37,603 bases of DNA from a bacterium (GTDB lineage Bacteria > Sumerlaeota > Sumerlaeia > SLMS01), in the NCBI GenBank assembly GCA_016125005.1, contig WGMQ01000101.1:1-37603 (forward strand). Direction: 5' to 3'. Positions 1-8,048 of the stretch are shown in pieces. Under the pieces are notes generated by a model. That model saw nothing but the letters and a program-made list of their open reading frames with translations, made no database searches and was not told the origin of the DNA. The stretch's first letter is position 1; each line of letters begins with the position of its first letter. Position numbers and translations under genes: made by a program.

Positions 1-1
1 G

Positions 2-352
2 CTCAGTGAGGAGCGGACGGCGCTCCTGATCGAGAAACTGCTGCGATACATGTTCGCGCTGGACGGCGGCGTGTTGGGCAGGGAACTCAAGACGTTCCTG
101 GAAAACAAGCCGGGAGAGTTGAAGGAGAAGACCATGAGCCTGGCGGAAGAACTTATCCAAGAGGGGATGGAAAAGGGCCTCTGTGCGGGCCTGCGTCGTA
201 GTGTCTGTCGTCTTGCACGGATTCGCTTCGGCGACGACCGCCTTGTCGCGGAGGCACTGGAAAGCATCGACTCTCATGATCGCTTGGAAAACCTGCTCGC
301 CCTTGCCGCCACGGCGAAGACAGTCGACGAACTGATCGCCGCCCTGCGGTAG
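2..352 (+). CDS. C-terminal part of an Rpn-family nuclease / putative transposase (partial)
   Basis: The frame is open to the left edge, so the true start lies outside the window; about 116 codons are visible. The visible part is a charged helical segment, then a region rich in Glu/Gly/Met (AEELIQEGMEKGL) followed by LRRSVCRLARIRFG. That layout is typical of the C-terminal part of Rpn/YhgA-like proteins (PD-(D/E)XK recombination-promoting nucleases, often annotated as transposases). The catalytic nuclease domain would be upstream and cannot be checked. No inverted repeats or target duplications are visible. The gene converges on the response regulator at 422-1996, with about 70 bases between them. 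Family assignment rests on the tail only, so it is moderate. Confidence 0.55.
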   Translation, partial: LSEERTALLIEKLLRYMFALDGGVLGRELKTFLENKPGELKEKTMSLAEELIQEGMEKGLCAGLRRSVCRLARIRFGDDRLVAEALESIDSHDRLENLLALAATAKTVDELIAALR

Positions 353-421
353 TCCCTCGACGCTCCCTCAACGGGGCGCTCGCGTGCCCGCGTGGCATGC
401 ATGTCCTGCAACCGCTGCCCG

Positions 422-1996
422 CTACTCGATTCCGTACTTCTTCATCTTGCGGTATAGACGCTTGCGGTCGATGCCGAGGATGCGCGCGGCTTCGACCTTG
501 CGGCCTTTGGCGCGGCGGAGCGCATCGAGGATTTGGCGCTTCTCCATCTCGTCGAGTGTCGCCGCCGGTTCGGGGGCCTTCGCCACGAAGGGCTCTGTAT
601 AGACAGGCGTACTTGCAGCCGATGGCGGGGCTGAGGCGGTGGGTGGCGGAAGGATTGGGCGAGCCGCGCGGGCAGGCGGCAGGAGATTGCGTGAACCTTG
701 GGTCGATGGCTCTTCCGAATCGTCCATGGGCTGAACGGCGGCCAGTGCCTCGTCCGGATCGCGGAAGAGCTGTCCGGGCAGGTCGCCGAGTGCGATGGTG
801 TCGCCGATTCCCAGTGCAAAGCTCCGCTCGATCACATTCTCCAATTCGCGGATGTTGCCGGGCCACGAGTACTGGAGCAGCACCTGCATGGCATCGGGCT
901 GCACGCTTTTCGGAGCGACGTCGTACTCGCGGGCGAAGCGCAGGATGAAGTGCGAGACCAGCGGGGGGATGTCCGACTTGCGTTCGCGCAGCGGCGGCAG
1001 GTGCAGGTTCACGACTCCCAGACGATAGTAAAGATCCTGACGGAAATTGCGGCGGCGGACCTCGTCCTCCAGGTCACGGTTCGTGGCCACGATCAGGCGC
1101 AGGTTCACCTTGTGCGCGGCGGTGTCGCCCACGGGGATCACCTCGCGCTCCTGGATCGCGCGTAGCAGCTTGACCTGGAGGTGCGGGGACATCTCGGACA
1201 CTTCGTCGAGGAAGAGTGTTCCGCCCTCCGCCGCCTGGAAAAAGCCGATGTGGTCATTCACGGCGCCGGTGAAGGCACCCTTGCGGTGACCGAAGAGCTG
1301 GCTTTCCAGCAGGGTCTCGCTGAGGGCGCCGCAATTGACGGCGATGAACGGAAAGCGGGCGTAAGGTCCGCTATCATGGATGGCGCGCGCGATCAGTTCC
1401 TTGCCGGTGCCGCTCTCTCCCGTGATGAGGACCGTGCTCCGGTTGCGGCTGACGCGCTCCACGACACTCAGGACCGACTGGACTTCCGGCGATTGGCCGA
1501 CGATCTCGTTGCTGGGCTCGAAGCGGGTACCGAGGCGCGAGCGCAGTTGGCGATTCTCGGCGCGCAGGTTGCGGATCTCGAGGGCGCGCTGGAGCACGAT
1601 GAGGATTTCCTCGGGATTGGCGGGCTTGATCAGGTAGTCGATCGCTCCCGCCTTCATGGCCTCAACCGCCGACTGGATCGAGCCGTGTCCCGTCAACACC
1701 ACAACAGGGAGGTCCGGGTATTCCTCGCGCACCCTCTTGAGCAATCCCATGCCATCCATGCCCGGCATCTGGAGGTCCGTCACCAGGACATCCACTGGCT
1801 CAGGGACCTCGGTTGCTTCGGGCTGGGCGGGATCGGGCATGTGGGCCTTCAGGAGGGTGTACCCCGATTCGCCGTCGTGCGCGGTCAGGACCTCGTACTG
1901 GTGGCGTCGGAGGATCTTTCCGAGCATTAGCACCAGGTTCTTCTCGTCATCGACCAGCAAGATACGGGGGGTACGGGACACGTGACGACCTTTCAC
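422..1996 (-). CDS. Sigma-54-dependent response regulator, NtrC/AtoC type
   Basis: Three-domain NtrC-type regulator: N-terminal receiver (ILLVDDE; phospho-acceptor Asp in VTDLQMPGMDG; switch Thr in LTGHG; Lys in LIKP), central AAA+ domain with Walker A GESGTGKE, the sigma-54 contact loop GAFTGA and Walker B TLFLDEVSEM, and a C-terminal Fis-type helix-turn-helix (EAARILGIDRKRLYRKMKKYGIE region). It should activate sigma-54 promoters after phosphorylation by an unknown histidine kinase; no kinase is nearby. The receiver has a Pro/Glu-rich insertion of about 12-15 residues before the phospho-acceptor Asp, and a long Pro/Ala-rich linker precedes the HTH. The GTG at 1996 overlaps the upstream stop (GTGA). 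A second GTG at 1981 has a better-spaced GAAAGG and gives MSRTPRILLVDDE, so it may be the real start. Confidence 0.93.
   Translation of the reverse strand: MKGRHVSRTPRILLVDDEKNLVLMLGKILRRHQYEVLTAHDGESGYTLLKAHMPDPAQPEATEVPEPVDVLVTDLQMPGMDGMGLLKRVREEYPDLPVVVLTGHGSIQSAVEAMKAGAIDYLIKPANPEEILIVLQRALEIRNLRAENRQLRSRLGTRFEPSNEIVGQSPEVQSVLSVVERVSRNRSTVLITGESGTGKELIARAIHDSGPYARFPFIAVNCGALSETLLESQLFGHRKGAFTGAVNDHIGFFQAAEGGTLFLDEVSEMSPHLQVKLLRAIQEREVIPVGDTAAHKVNLRLIVATNRDLEDEVRRRNFRQDLYYRLGVVNLHLPPLRERKSDIPPLVSHFILRFAREYDVAPKSVQPDAMQVLLQYSWPGNIRELENVIERSFALGIGDTIALGDLPGQLFRDPDEALAAVQPMDDSEEPSTQGSRNLLPPARAARPILPPPTASAPPSAASTPVYTEPFVAKAPEPAATLDEMEKRQILDALRRAKGRKVEAARILGIDRKRLYRKMKKYGIE
595..606. repeat. 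Copy of the 12-base motif CTGTATAGACAG
   Basis: CTGT-ATAG-ACAG, an imperfect palindrome, inside the response regulator gene. The same 12 bases occur at 15584-15595 inside the QueD-like gene. Its core GTATAGAC recurs at six places in the window (see findings). Confidence 0.6.
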
Positions 1997-2292
1997 TCGG
2001 CATCTTCGCCGGTTTTCAGGCGGCGGACTTCATACTGCTCAGTAGGCAAGTATCGGGCACAGAGCGCGGCGTGAGCCGATTGAAGCCCCGCCAACAGTCC
2101 GTCCTCCCAAGCGAACTGTGGATTTTCGCCCACTTCCGGCCAATCGAAGGGATTCATCAGGTCGTCGGGCGTCAGGCGTGGATTGATGCGATGGGCGATC
2201 TTGAGACATTTGCTGCGCTGTTGGACGATCATGTCGTCGAGCAATGTCAGGATCGCGTCGATGGTTTGCTTTTCTGGGGCGTTTTGGGACAT
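1993..2292 (-). CDS. Small conserved-looking protein of unknown function, 99 aa
   Basis: I do not recognise this family. The 99-residue product is soluble and predicted mostly helical, with an N-terminal helix (TIDAILTLLDDMIVQQRSK), a Pro/Trp-containing middle (NPFDWPEVGENPQFAWEDG) and a helical C-terminus. There are no cysteine clusters, membrane segments or signal peptide. It is preceded by AGGAG about nine bases before the ATG, and its stop overlaps the regulator's GTG start (GTGA, 4 bases), so the two genes are almost certainly co-translated. It may be a partner or modulator of the sigma-54 response regulator, but that is inference from coupling alone. Confidence 0.7.
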   Translation of the reverse strand: MSQNAPEKQTIDAILTLLDDMIVQQRSKCLKIAHRINPRLTPDDLMNPFDWPEVGENPQFAWEDGLLAGLQSAHAALCARYLPTEQYEVRRLKTGEDAE

Positions 2293-2445
2293 GACGGCAT
2301 GCTCCTGCCTGCGCCGGGATTGGTTTCTGACCTACGGGGCAGTTCACGTTCCAAGGCCGAAGGGGGCAAGGTGACTTGGCCCGAAGCCCTAGGCGGATGA
2401 CGGAGCCGGGGCGATTGCTTGTGCTGCCCGACACGGATTTCCACT

Positions 2446-2482
2446 TGACGGGGGAGGGGCGAATTCCCACCTTCCCCCGTCA
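2446..2482. repeat. Inverted repeat upstream of ylxM-ffh
   Basis: Ten perfectly paired bases (TGACGGGGGA, 2446-2455, against TCCCCCGTCA, 2473-2482), extendable by a G-T and two further pairs, around a loop of about 11 bases. It lies in the 2293-2536 region between the divergent response-regulator and ylxM-ffh units. No T-run follows on either strand, so it is not a simple terminator. It could be an operator or a leader hairpin. I see nothing else clear in this gap. Confidence 0.55.
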
Positions 2483-2536
2483 GCGTAAGTGGCTTGTCAG
2501 CACCTGCGCCAATTTCCTCGAGGTCCTGGCCCCCCA

Positions 2537-3037
2537 GTGGAACCGGAAAAGCACAGCGAAGAGTCCCTCGGCGCAGAAACGGCCGGGTCTGTTGATCGGG
2601 CCGTGCGGATCGTGCGGCTGATGGACCTCTACGGTCCGCTGCTCACGGATCGCCAGCGCGATTTCGTGCGCATGCACTTCGAGGAGGATCTCTCCTTCGG
2701 CGAGATCGCCCGCGAGCACGGCATTTCCCGCCAGGCGGTGCATGACGCGGTCAAGCACGCGGAGAAGTCTCTGGAGGAGTACGAGGCCAAGCTGGAGTTT
2801 TCCTCCGGCAAGAAGCGCCGTCCCGCCGGGGGAGCAGTGGAACCCCAGGGTAATCACCCGGAAGCCCCGAAGAATCTCGGCCCCGCCGCAGCGGCGGGCC
2901 TCGATCCGGTGATCGGCCTGCTTGAGGCGATTCACGAGAAGCTGCGTCGCTCCGGCGGCGTGATCTACAATGCCGATGGTATCACGCGCGATGTGGGCGA
3001 CGTGATCGACCGTCTGCGCCAACTGAAGGCGGAATGA
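2537..3037 (+). CDS. ylxM: YlxM/UPF0122-like helix-turn-helix protein linked to SRP
   Basis: The core (MDLYGPLLTDRQRDFV ... SFGEIAREHGISRQAVHDAVK) matches the YlxM family, small sigma-region-4-like HTH proteins encoded directly before ffh in many bacteria and implicated in signal recognition particle function. The helix-turn-helix is at roughly residues 50-80. The C-terminus extends about 70 residues beyond the usual family length and ends in a second helical segment (PVIGLLEAIHEKLRR ... VGDVIDRLRQLK). The start is uncertain: the frame is open from GTG 2489, but no good ribosome site is seen there. GTG 2537 is chosen because of an upstream GAGG; the family normally begins close to the Met at 2621. 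ffh follows after four bases. Confidence 0.8.
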   Translation: MEPEKHSEESLGAETAGSVDRAVRIVRLMDLYGPLLTDRQRDFVRMHFEEDLSFGEIAREHGISRQAVHDAVKHAEKSLEEYEAKLEFSSGKKRRPAGGAVEPQGNHPEAPKNLGPAAAAGLDPVIGLLEAIHEKLRRSGGVIYNADGITRDVGDVIDRLRQLKAE

Positions 3038-3041
3038 CGTT

Positions 3042-4586
3042 ATGTTTGAGGCGTTGGGAGACAAGTTCGAGGCCGTCTTCAAGAAGCTGCGCGGCCAGGA
3101 CAAGCTAACCGAGTCCAACATGAAGGAAGCGCTGCGCGAGGTGCGCCTAGCGCTCCTTGAGGCGGACGTGAACTACAAGGTCGTGAAGGATTTCGTCACG
3201 GCCGTGCAGGACAAGGCGCTCGGTCAGGACGTCACCAAGGGTGTCAACCCCGCCCAGCAACTCATCAAGGTCGTGCACGACGAACTGGTGTTGATGATGC
3301 AGGGGGGCGACCCGCGCGAAGTCCCGTTCATCGTCCAGCCCGGCAAGCGCAACATCATCCTGATGCTCGGCCTGCAGGGCGCCGGCAAGACGACCTTTTG
3401 CGGCAAGCTGGCCAAGCATCTCGAGAAGAAGAACTGCCGCCCGCTGCTGGTTGCCTGCGACATTTACCGTCCCGCAGCCATTGACCAGCTCAAGACCGTG
3501 GGCCATGCGCTCGGCATTCCCGTCTACTCGGCGGACATTTCCGGCGGCGTGATGCCGATCGTGGAGGGCGCCCTCAAGCAGGCGGACGACAGTGGTCGCG
3601 ATGTCATCATCATCGACACGGCGGGTCGTCTCCACATCGACGAAGTGAAGATGGACGAGCTGGTGGGGCTCCGAAACCGTTTCAAGCCCGACTACACGTT
3701 CCTCGTTGCGGACGCGATGACGGGCCAGGACGCGGTGAACTCGGCTTCGACCTTTAACGAGCAGGTGGGCATCGACGGCGTGTGCCTGACCAAGATGGAC
3801 GGCGATGCGCGCGGCGGTGCGGCCCTTTCCATCAAGGCAGTGACCGGCAAGCCGATCGTCTTTATCGGCGTCGGCGAAAAGTCCGACGACCTGGAGCCCT
3901 TCCACCCGGACCGCGTAGCAAAGCGAATCCTCGGCATGGGCGACGTGGTGTCGCTCGTGGAGAAGGCCCAGGAGGCCATCGACGAGACCGAAGCGATGGC
4001 GATGCAGGAAAAGCTGATGACCGGTCAGTTTTCCTGGGATGACTTCCTGAAGAACCTCAAGGTCATGCGCCGCATGGGCTCCTTCAAGGGGCTGCTAAGC
4101 ATGATCCCCGGCATGGGTCAGATGCTGAAGAGCATCGATAGCGACGTGCTGGAGAAGGAACTCAAGCGCGTCGAGGTGATGATTGCCTCGATGACGAAGG
4201 AGGAGCGCCGCAACGGCGAGCTGCTCTCCAAGGAAGGACGTCGCCGCGAGCGCGTGGCCAAGGGATGCGGCCAGACGCTCAAGCAGGTGACCGACATGGT
4301 CCGCCAGTTCGACCAGATGCGCGCGATGATGGCGCAGATGGGCTCGATGGGCGGCGGTGGAATGTTTGGCGGCATGGGCGGAGGGATGATGAATCCCTTC
4401 GGCGGTGGGATGCCGGGCATGGGTGGCGGTCGCGCCCCCATGGCAATGCCCGGGATGACTCCGCCGGGAGTCCCCATGTCGAAGAAAATGCTCCGTCAGC
4501 AGAAGGAAATGCTGAAGCAGCAACAGCGGGAAATGGCGGCGGGAATGCCCCGCCCCAAGAAGGACCGCAAGCGTCGCAAAAAGTAA
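3042..4586 (+). CDS. ffh: Signal recognition particle protein Ffh (SRP54)
   Basis: SRP GTPase that binds 4.5S RNA and signal sequences and delivers ribosomes to FtsY at the membrane. All parts are present: N-terminal four-helix domain; G domain with P-loop GLQGAGKTT (about residues 110-118), DTAGR and TKMDGDARGG; then a Met-rich M domain with the SMIPGMGQML loop. The 514-residue length is slightly long because of a Gly/Met-rich tail (MGGGGMFGGMGGGMMNPFGG) and a basic end. The RNA-binding motif that usually reads RIAxGSG is RVAKGCG here, a Ser-to-Cys change. The ATG starts four bases after the ylxM stop, so the pair is probably one operon. No 4.5S RNA gene was recognised in the window. Confidence 0.98.
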   Translation: MFEALGDKFEAVFKKLRGQDKLTESNMKEALREVRLALLEADVNYKVVKDFVTAVQDKALGQDVTKGVNPAQQLIKVVHDELVLMMQGGDPREVPFIVQPGKRNIILMLGLQGAGKTTFCGKLAKHLEKKNCRPLLVACDIYRPAAIDQLKTVGHALGIPVYSADISGGVMPIVEGALKQADDSGRDVIIIDTAGRLHIDEVKMDELVGLRNRFKPDYTFLVADAMTGQDAVNSASTFNEQVGIDGVCLTKMDGDARGGAALSIKAVTGKPIVFIGVGEKSDDLEPFHPDRVAKRILGMGDVVSLVEKAQEAIDETEAMAMQEKLMTGQFSWDDFLKNLKVMRRMGSFKGLLSMIPGMGQMLKSIDSDVLEKELKRVEVMIASMTKEERRNGELLSKEGRRRERVAKGCGQTLKQVTDMVRQFDQMRAMMAQMGSMGGGGMFGGMGGGMMNPFGGGMPGMGGGRAPMAMPGMTPPGVPMSKKMLRQQKEMLKQQQREMAAGMPRPKKDRKRRKK

Positions 4587-4664
4587 CCGGCGGGCCGCAC
4601 GCGGCCGCGTCGCCCAGGAACCCTCGCCCACCCAGTCAACCCGACCTCTTCAAGGAACCAAACA

Positions 4665-4961
4665 ATGGTTAAGATTCGTCTCACCCGCATTGGCCGTACC
4701 CACACCGCGTTCTTCCGCATGGTCGTTGCGGACAGCCGCCGCGCCCGCGATGGCAAGTTCATCGAGATCATCGGCCGCTACCAGCCGAGCCAGAAGGACA
4801 AGCAGATCGAGCTCGATGCCGAGCGCGCCCTCTATTGGCTGCACAATGGTGCCCAGCCCACCGAGACGGCCCGCGCCCTCCTGCGCAAGCAGGGCATCCT
4901 CAAGACCTACCACGAGCAGAAGGTCGAGGCTCGCAAGGCCCTCGATGCCAAGAAGGCCTGA
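4665..4961 (+). CDS. rpsP: 30S ribosomal protein S16
   Basis: 98 residues, beginning MVKIRLTRIGRTHTAFFRMV and containing ADSRRARDGKFIEIIGRYQP, the S16 signature; full family length. S16 is an early 16S rRNA-binding assembly protein of the small subunit. AAGGA lies just upstream of the ATG. It follows ffh after 78 bases, the common ffh-rpsP order, and is closed by a strong hairpin terminator at 5005-5040. The usual following genes trmD and rplS are absent; khpA and rimM come next instead. Confidence 0.98.
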   Translation: MVKIRLTRIGRTHTAFFRMVVADSRRARDGKFIEIIGRYQPSQKDKQIELDAERALYWLHNGAQPTETARALLRKQGILKTYHEQKVEARKALDAKKA

Positions 4962-5004
4962 GCTTGACTCGCCCTATTGGCTGGGTATCGTCAGCATGGA
5001 ATCT

Positions 5005-5040
5005 GGGGGCGTTTCCGGTATCGGAACGCCCCCATTCTTT
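5005..5040 (+). terminator. Rho-independent terminator after rpsP
   Basis: Stem GGGGGCGTT(T)CCG / CGGAACGCCCCC (5005-5033) with one bulged T and a GTAT loop, followed by ATTCTTT. It separates ylxM-ffh-rpsP from khpA-rimM, so the latter need their own promoter in 5041-5160; I could not pick convincing -35/-10 boxes there. Confidence 0.8.
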
Positions 5041-5174
5041 CCACAGGTTCTACTGCAATTTGTTCTTGCTGCTGTGACGTTCCCCGCCCGTCATGATGGC
5101 ACATCCTTCTCAGAGGCAAGTGTTCCCGTTCTCACTGCCCCAGATGCCAAAATGCCCCACAAGGAGGCTTTCCC

Positions 5175-5438
5175 ATGAGTGACCAGATCCAGGAGCAAGA
5201 CCACGGTCTGAGCGATCTCGTCCAGTACATCGCCGAGGCCCTCGTCGACGACCCCAAGACCGTCTCGGTCAAGACCGTCGAGAGCGACAACGCCGTCATC
5301 ATCGAGTTGCACGTGTCCAAGGAAGACGTCGGCAAGGTGATCGGCAAGGGCGGCCAGACCGCCAAGGCGCTTCGCAAGATCCTGAGCGCCGCCGCCACCA
5401 AGCATAAGAAGAAGTCCATGCTGTCGATCATCGAATGA
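5175..5438 (+). CDS. khpA: KhpA-type KH-domain RNA-binding protein
   Basis: 87 residues, essentially a single KH domain with the nucleic-acid-binding loop GKVIGKGGQTAKALR (GxxG = GKGG). This matches KhpA/YlqC, which with KhpB binds many RNAs in some bacteria; the gene commonly sits between rpsP and rimM. A strong AAGGAGG lies nine bases before the ATG. The stop overlaps the rimM start (ATGA), showing translational coupling with ribosome maturation. Confidence 0.93.
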   Translation: MSDQIQEQDHGLSDLVQYIAEALVDDPKTVSVKTVESDNAVIIELHVSKEDVGKVIGKGGQTAKALRKILSAAATKHKKKSMLSIIE

Positions 5439-5977
5439 GCGACGCGACCGAGTGGGTCGCCGTGGCGATCATCCTCCGGCCTCATGCGCTCGGAGGCGCC
5501 CTCGTCCTCAAGCCGCTGACCCGCACCCCTGAAGAGTTTGTCGAGGCACCCCTGGAGACCGTCTACCCCCGCCTGCGCGGACGGGTAGGCGGCCCCCTCA
5601 CCATTGAGCGCCTTAGCATCCACAAGGGTCTCCCCCTCGTGTGGTTCTCGGAGCTTGAGGATCGCACCGCCGCCGAGGCACTCGTCGGCCAGGAACTCGT
5701 CATCCCCGAGGATGAACTCTGGGATCTCGAGGAGGGGCAGTTCTACCACGACGAGTTGGCAGGTCTGACCGTGGTCGATGCGGTGTCCGGTCGCGAATAC
5801 GGACCGGTCCTTAGCATCGCCGACGGAACAGCCCACGACTTTATCGTCATCGCCCATCCCGACAAGCCCGGTGCCAAGTTGATGATCCCCTTCGTGCAAG
5901 GGGTGATCGTCATGTCCATCGACCTTGACGCGCGCCGGATCAGCGTCACGCTTCCCGACGGACTTCTGGACCTGTGA
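5435..5977 (+). CDS. rimM: 16S rRNA processing protein RimM
   Basis: 180 residues. The N-terminal barrel carries ILRPHALGGALVLKPLT (the family's G-x-x-G-x-x-G/A-like region) and the C-terminal PRC-barrel carries GQFYHDELAGLTVVD and AKLMIPFVQGVI. RimM binds S19 and helps mature the 30S head. The start overlaps the khpA stop by four bases. Downstream, a prenyltransferase starts 13 bases after the stop, where trmD is usual in other bacteria. Confidence 0.96.
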   Translation: MSDATEWVAVAIILRPHALGGALVLKPLTRTPEEFVEAPLETVYPRLRGRVGGPLTIERLSIHKGLPLVWFSELEDRTAAEALVGQELVIPEDELWDLEEGQFYHDELAGLTVVDAVSGREYGPVLSIADGTAHDFIVIAHPDKPGAKLMIPFVQGVIVMSIDLDARRISVTLPDGLLDL

Positions 5978-5990
5978 GGCTTCTGATCTG

Positions 5991-6899
5991 ATGCTGAAGG
6001 CTTTCCTGCTCTGCCTGCGCCCAAAACAGTGGACGAAGAACCTGCTTCTCTTTGCGGGTATCGTCTTCGCCAAGCGTTGGACAGAGCTGGACCTCGTCAT
6101 CAACGTGATCCTCGCGTTCGTCGTCTTCTGTGCCCTCAGCGGCGTCGTCTATATCACGAACGACATCGCCGATGTGGAAAAGGACCGGGAGCATCCGAAG
6201 AAGCGTCTTCGTCCCATCGCCAGCGGAGCCATCAGCCCCAAGGTTGCCGCCACCGGGGCTCTGGTGCTTCTGGCCGCGGCCCTCGGCGTTGCATGGTCCC
6301 TGACCTTTGGATTCTTCGTCTGCGCGCTGCTCTACGTGATCCTCGTCACCGCCTACTCGTTCAAGCTCAAGCACATGGTGATTCTGGACGTGATGGTGCT
6401 GGCGCTCGGCTTCGTGCTGCGCGCTATCGCGGGGATCGAGGTTCTCCACGTCGAGCGCCTGATCGCCGACCCGGTGGTCATCAAGCCGTACTTCGTGCTC
6501 ACCACGCTTTTCCTTTCCCTGTTCCTTGCGCTGGCAAAGCGGCGCAACGAACTGTCGATCCTCGGCGACCATGCGGCTTCGCACCGCGCGGTGCTGGGTG
6601 AGTATTCGCGAGAGTTCTGCGACATCCTGCTGACGGTGGCCACCTCGGGGGTCATTTTCAGCTATGCCGCGTGGGCCACGGTGGGCGATATGGCCCGGGC
6701 GGGAAACGACCGGACCGGCGCCTATACGATGGTCTTTACCATGCCGTTTGTGCTTTATGGAATTTTCCGTTACCTTTGGTTGGTTTTCCGTCGCGACGAA
6801 GGGGGGGCTCCTGAGATTCTTCTTCTGACGGATCGTCCCCTGCTCATCACCGTCTCGCTCTGGACGATTACTACCATTGCCATCCTGTCGCTTGCCTAG
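5991..6899 (+). CDS. UbiA-family prenyltransferase, decaprenyl-phosphate phosphoribosyltransferase-like
   Basis: Integral membrane protein of 302 residues and about eight or nine hydrophobic segments. The N-terminus LRPKQWTKNLLLFAGIVFA is characteristic of the UbiA subgroup that moves phosphoribose onto polyprenyl phosphate (the first step toward decaprenyl-phosphoryl arabinose in mycobacteria). The first Asp-rich motif NDIADVEKDREHPKKR is near residues 55-71 and a second conserved segment LDVMVLALGFVLRAIAG is near 130-147. ATG 5991 is preferred over the upstream start at 5925, which would run through the rimM end. The reaction is inferred from subgroup resemblance; another UbiA acceptor (quinone or tetrapyrrole) is less likely. 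It is followed by lipid A genes, consistent with an envelope role. Confidence 0.85.
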   Translation: MLKAFLLCLRPKQWTKNLLLFAGIVFAKRWTELDLVINVILAFVVFCALSGVVYITNDIADVEKDREHPKKRLRPIASGAISPKVAATGALVLLAAALGVAWSLTFGFFVCALLYVILVTAYSFKLKHMVILDVMVLALGFVLRAIAGIEVLHVERLIADPVVIKPYFVLTTLFLSLFLALAKRRNELSILGDHAASHRAVLGEYSREFCDILLTVATSGVIFSYAAWATVGDMARAGNDRTGAYTMVFTMPFVLYGIFRYLWLVFRRDEGGAPEILLLTDRPLLITVSLWTITTIAILSLA

Positions 6900-6964
6900 C
6901 CTCACGGCGCCCGCAGGCGTTCAGCACGTTGCACAGATCTCTTTGGAGGAAGGACCCGCTTCCC

Positions 6965-7972
6965 ATGGCCGATAAACTTCGTGTTGGCGTTGTGGGCGTA
7001 GGCCACTTGGGCCAGCATCATGCCCGTAATTACTACAACAATCCCCGCTGCGAACTCGTCTACGTCTGCGATGCCAACATCAACCAGGCCAAGACCATCG
7101 CCAAGGCCTATGGCGCCAAGGCGACCACCGACTTCACCGAACTGATCGGTCAGGTCGACGCAGTCAGCATCGCCACACCCACGGTCTCCCACTACGAGAT
7201 CGCCAGCAAGTTCCTCGATAACAAGATCCACTGTCTGGTCGAAAAGCCCATCTGTACCACGGTGGTCGACGCGGCCAAGCTCACCGCCCAGGCCCGCCGG
7301 AACGGCTTGGTTCTTCAGGTCGGCCACATTGAGCACTTCAACCTGGCGGTGCAGAAGTTCAAGGAAATCCTTACGACGCCGCGCTTCATCGAGTGTCACC
7401 GTCAGGGCCCCTTCGACCCACGCGTCCGTGACGTCGGCGTGGTGCTGGACCTGATGATCCACGACATCGACATCATCCTGCGCATCGTCAACTCGCCGAT
7501 CCGCTCGATCGAGGCCGTCGGCGTCGCGATCCTCACTGAGAAGGAAGACATCGCCAACGCGCGCCTGCGCTTCGAGAACGGCTGCATCGCCAACGTGACC
7601 GTGTCGCGCGTCACGCCCAAGCCGCTCCGTAAGCTGCGCGTCTTCCAGGACGATGCCTACATCTCGCTCGACTATCGCAACCAGACGATGGAGGTCTTCC
7701 GCCGCCGCAACCGCACCGATGTGGTGAAGCCCGGCGAGCCCAAGTACTTCATCGAATCGAAGAAGGTCCGCGTGAAGCGCGAGGAGCCCCTCAAGCTCGA
7801 GCTCGACCACTTCCTCACCTGCATCGAGAAGCAGATCCTCGACCCGCAGACCACCGGCGAGCAGGCGATGGTCGCTCTGGACGTGGTCATCCGCATCACC
7901 GAGATCATCCGCTCCACCACCGTGCCGTTCCCTGTGATGTCCCCTCCGATCATCGACAACGACAAGGATTGA
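6965..7972 (+). CDS. Gfo/Idh/MocA-family NAD(P)-dependent oxidoreductase, possibly GnnA-like
   Basis: 335 residues. N-terminal Rossmann fold with VGVVGVGHLGQHHARNY, then the EKP motif (LVEKPICTT, about residues 91-99) and the substrate-domain segments GHIEHFNLAV and DLMIHDIDIIL. ATG 6965 is chosen because GGAGGAAGG lies 12-20 bases upstream; the longer frame from 6929 includes that site. The gene ends about 76 bases before the likely lpxB start. Oxidoreductases of this family next to lpx genes include GnnA, which oxidises C3 of UDP-GlcNAc for 3-amino lipid A. No GnnB-type aminotransferase is in the window, so the GnnA role is a hypothesis. Confidence 0.88.
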   Translation: MADKLRVGVVGVGHLGQHHARNYYNNPRCELVYVCDANINQAKTIAKAYGAKATTDFTELIGQVDAVSIATPTVSHYEIASKFLDNKIHCLVEKPICTTVVDAAKLTAQARRNGLVLQVGHIEHFNLAVQKFKEILTTPRFIECHRQGPFDPRVRDVGVVLDLMIHDIDIILRIVNSPIRSIEAVGVAILTEKEDIANARLRFENGCIANVTVSRVTPKPLRKLRVFQDDAYISLDYRNQTMEVFRRRNRTDVVKPGEPKYFIESKKVRVKREEPLKLELDHFLTCIEKQILDPQTTGEQAMVALDVVIRITEIIRSTTVPFPVMSPPIIDNDKD

Positions 7973-8048
7973 TGAGTTGCCCTGCCCGGAGGCGTCGCCC
8001 CACGGCGCCTCCGGGATCAGTCACTTCACTCCCCACCGACAGGTTGCC

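Noticed and set aside
2..352. Complete transposon or insertion sequence at the left edge
   Set aside because: Only the tail of one Rpn-like gene is visible, with no terminal inverted repeats or target duplication.
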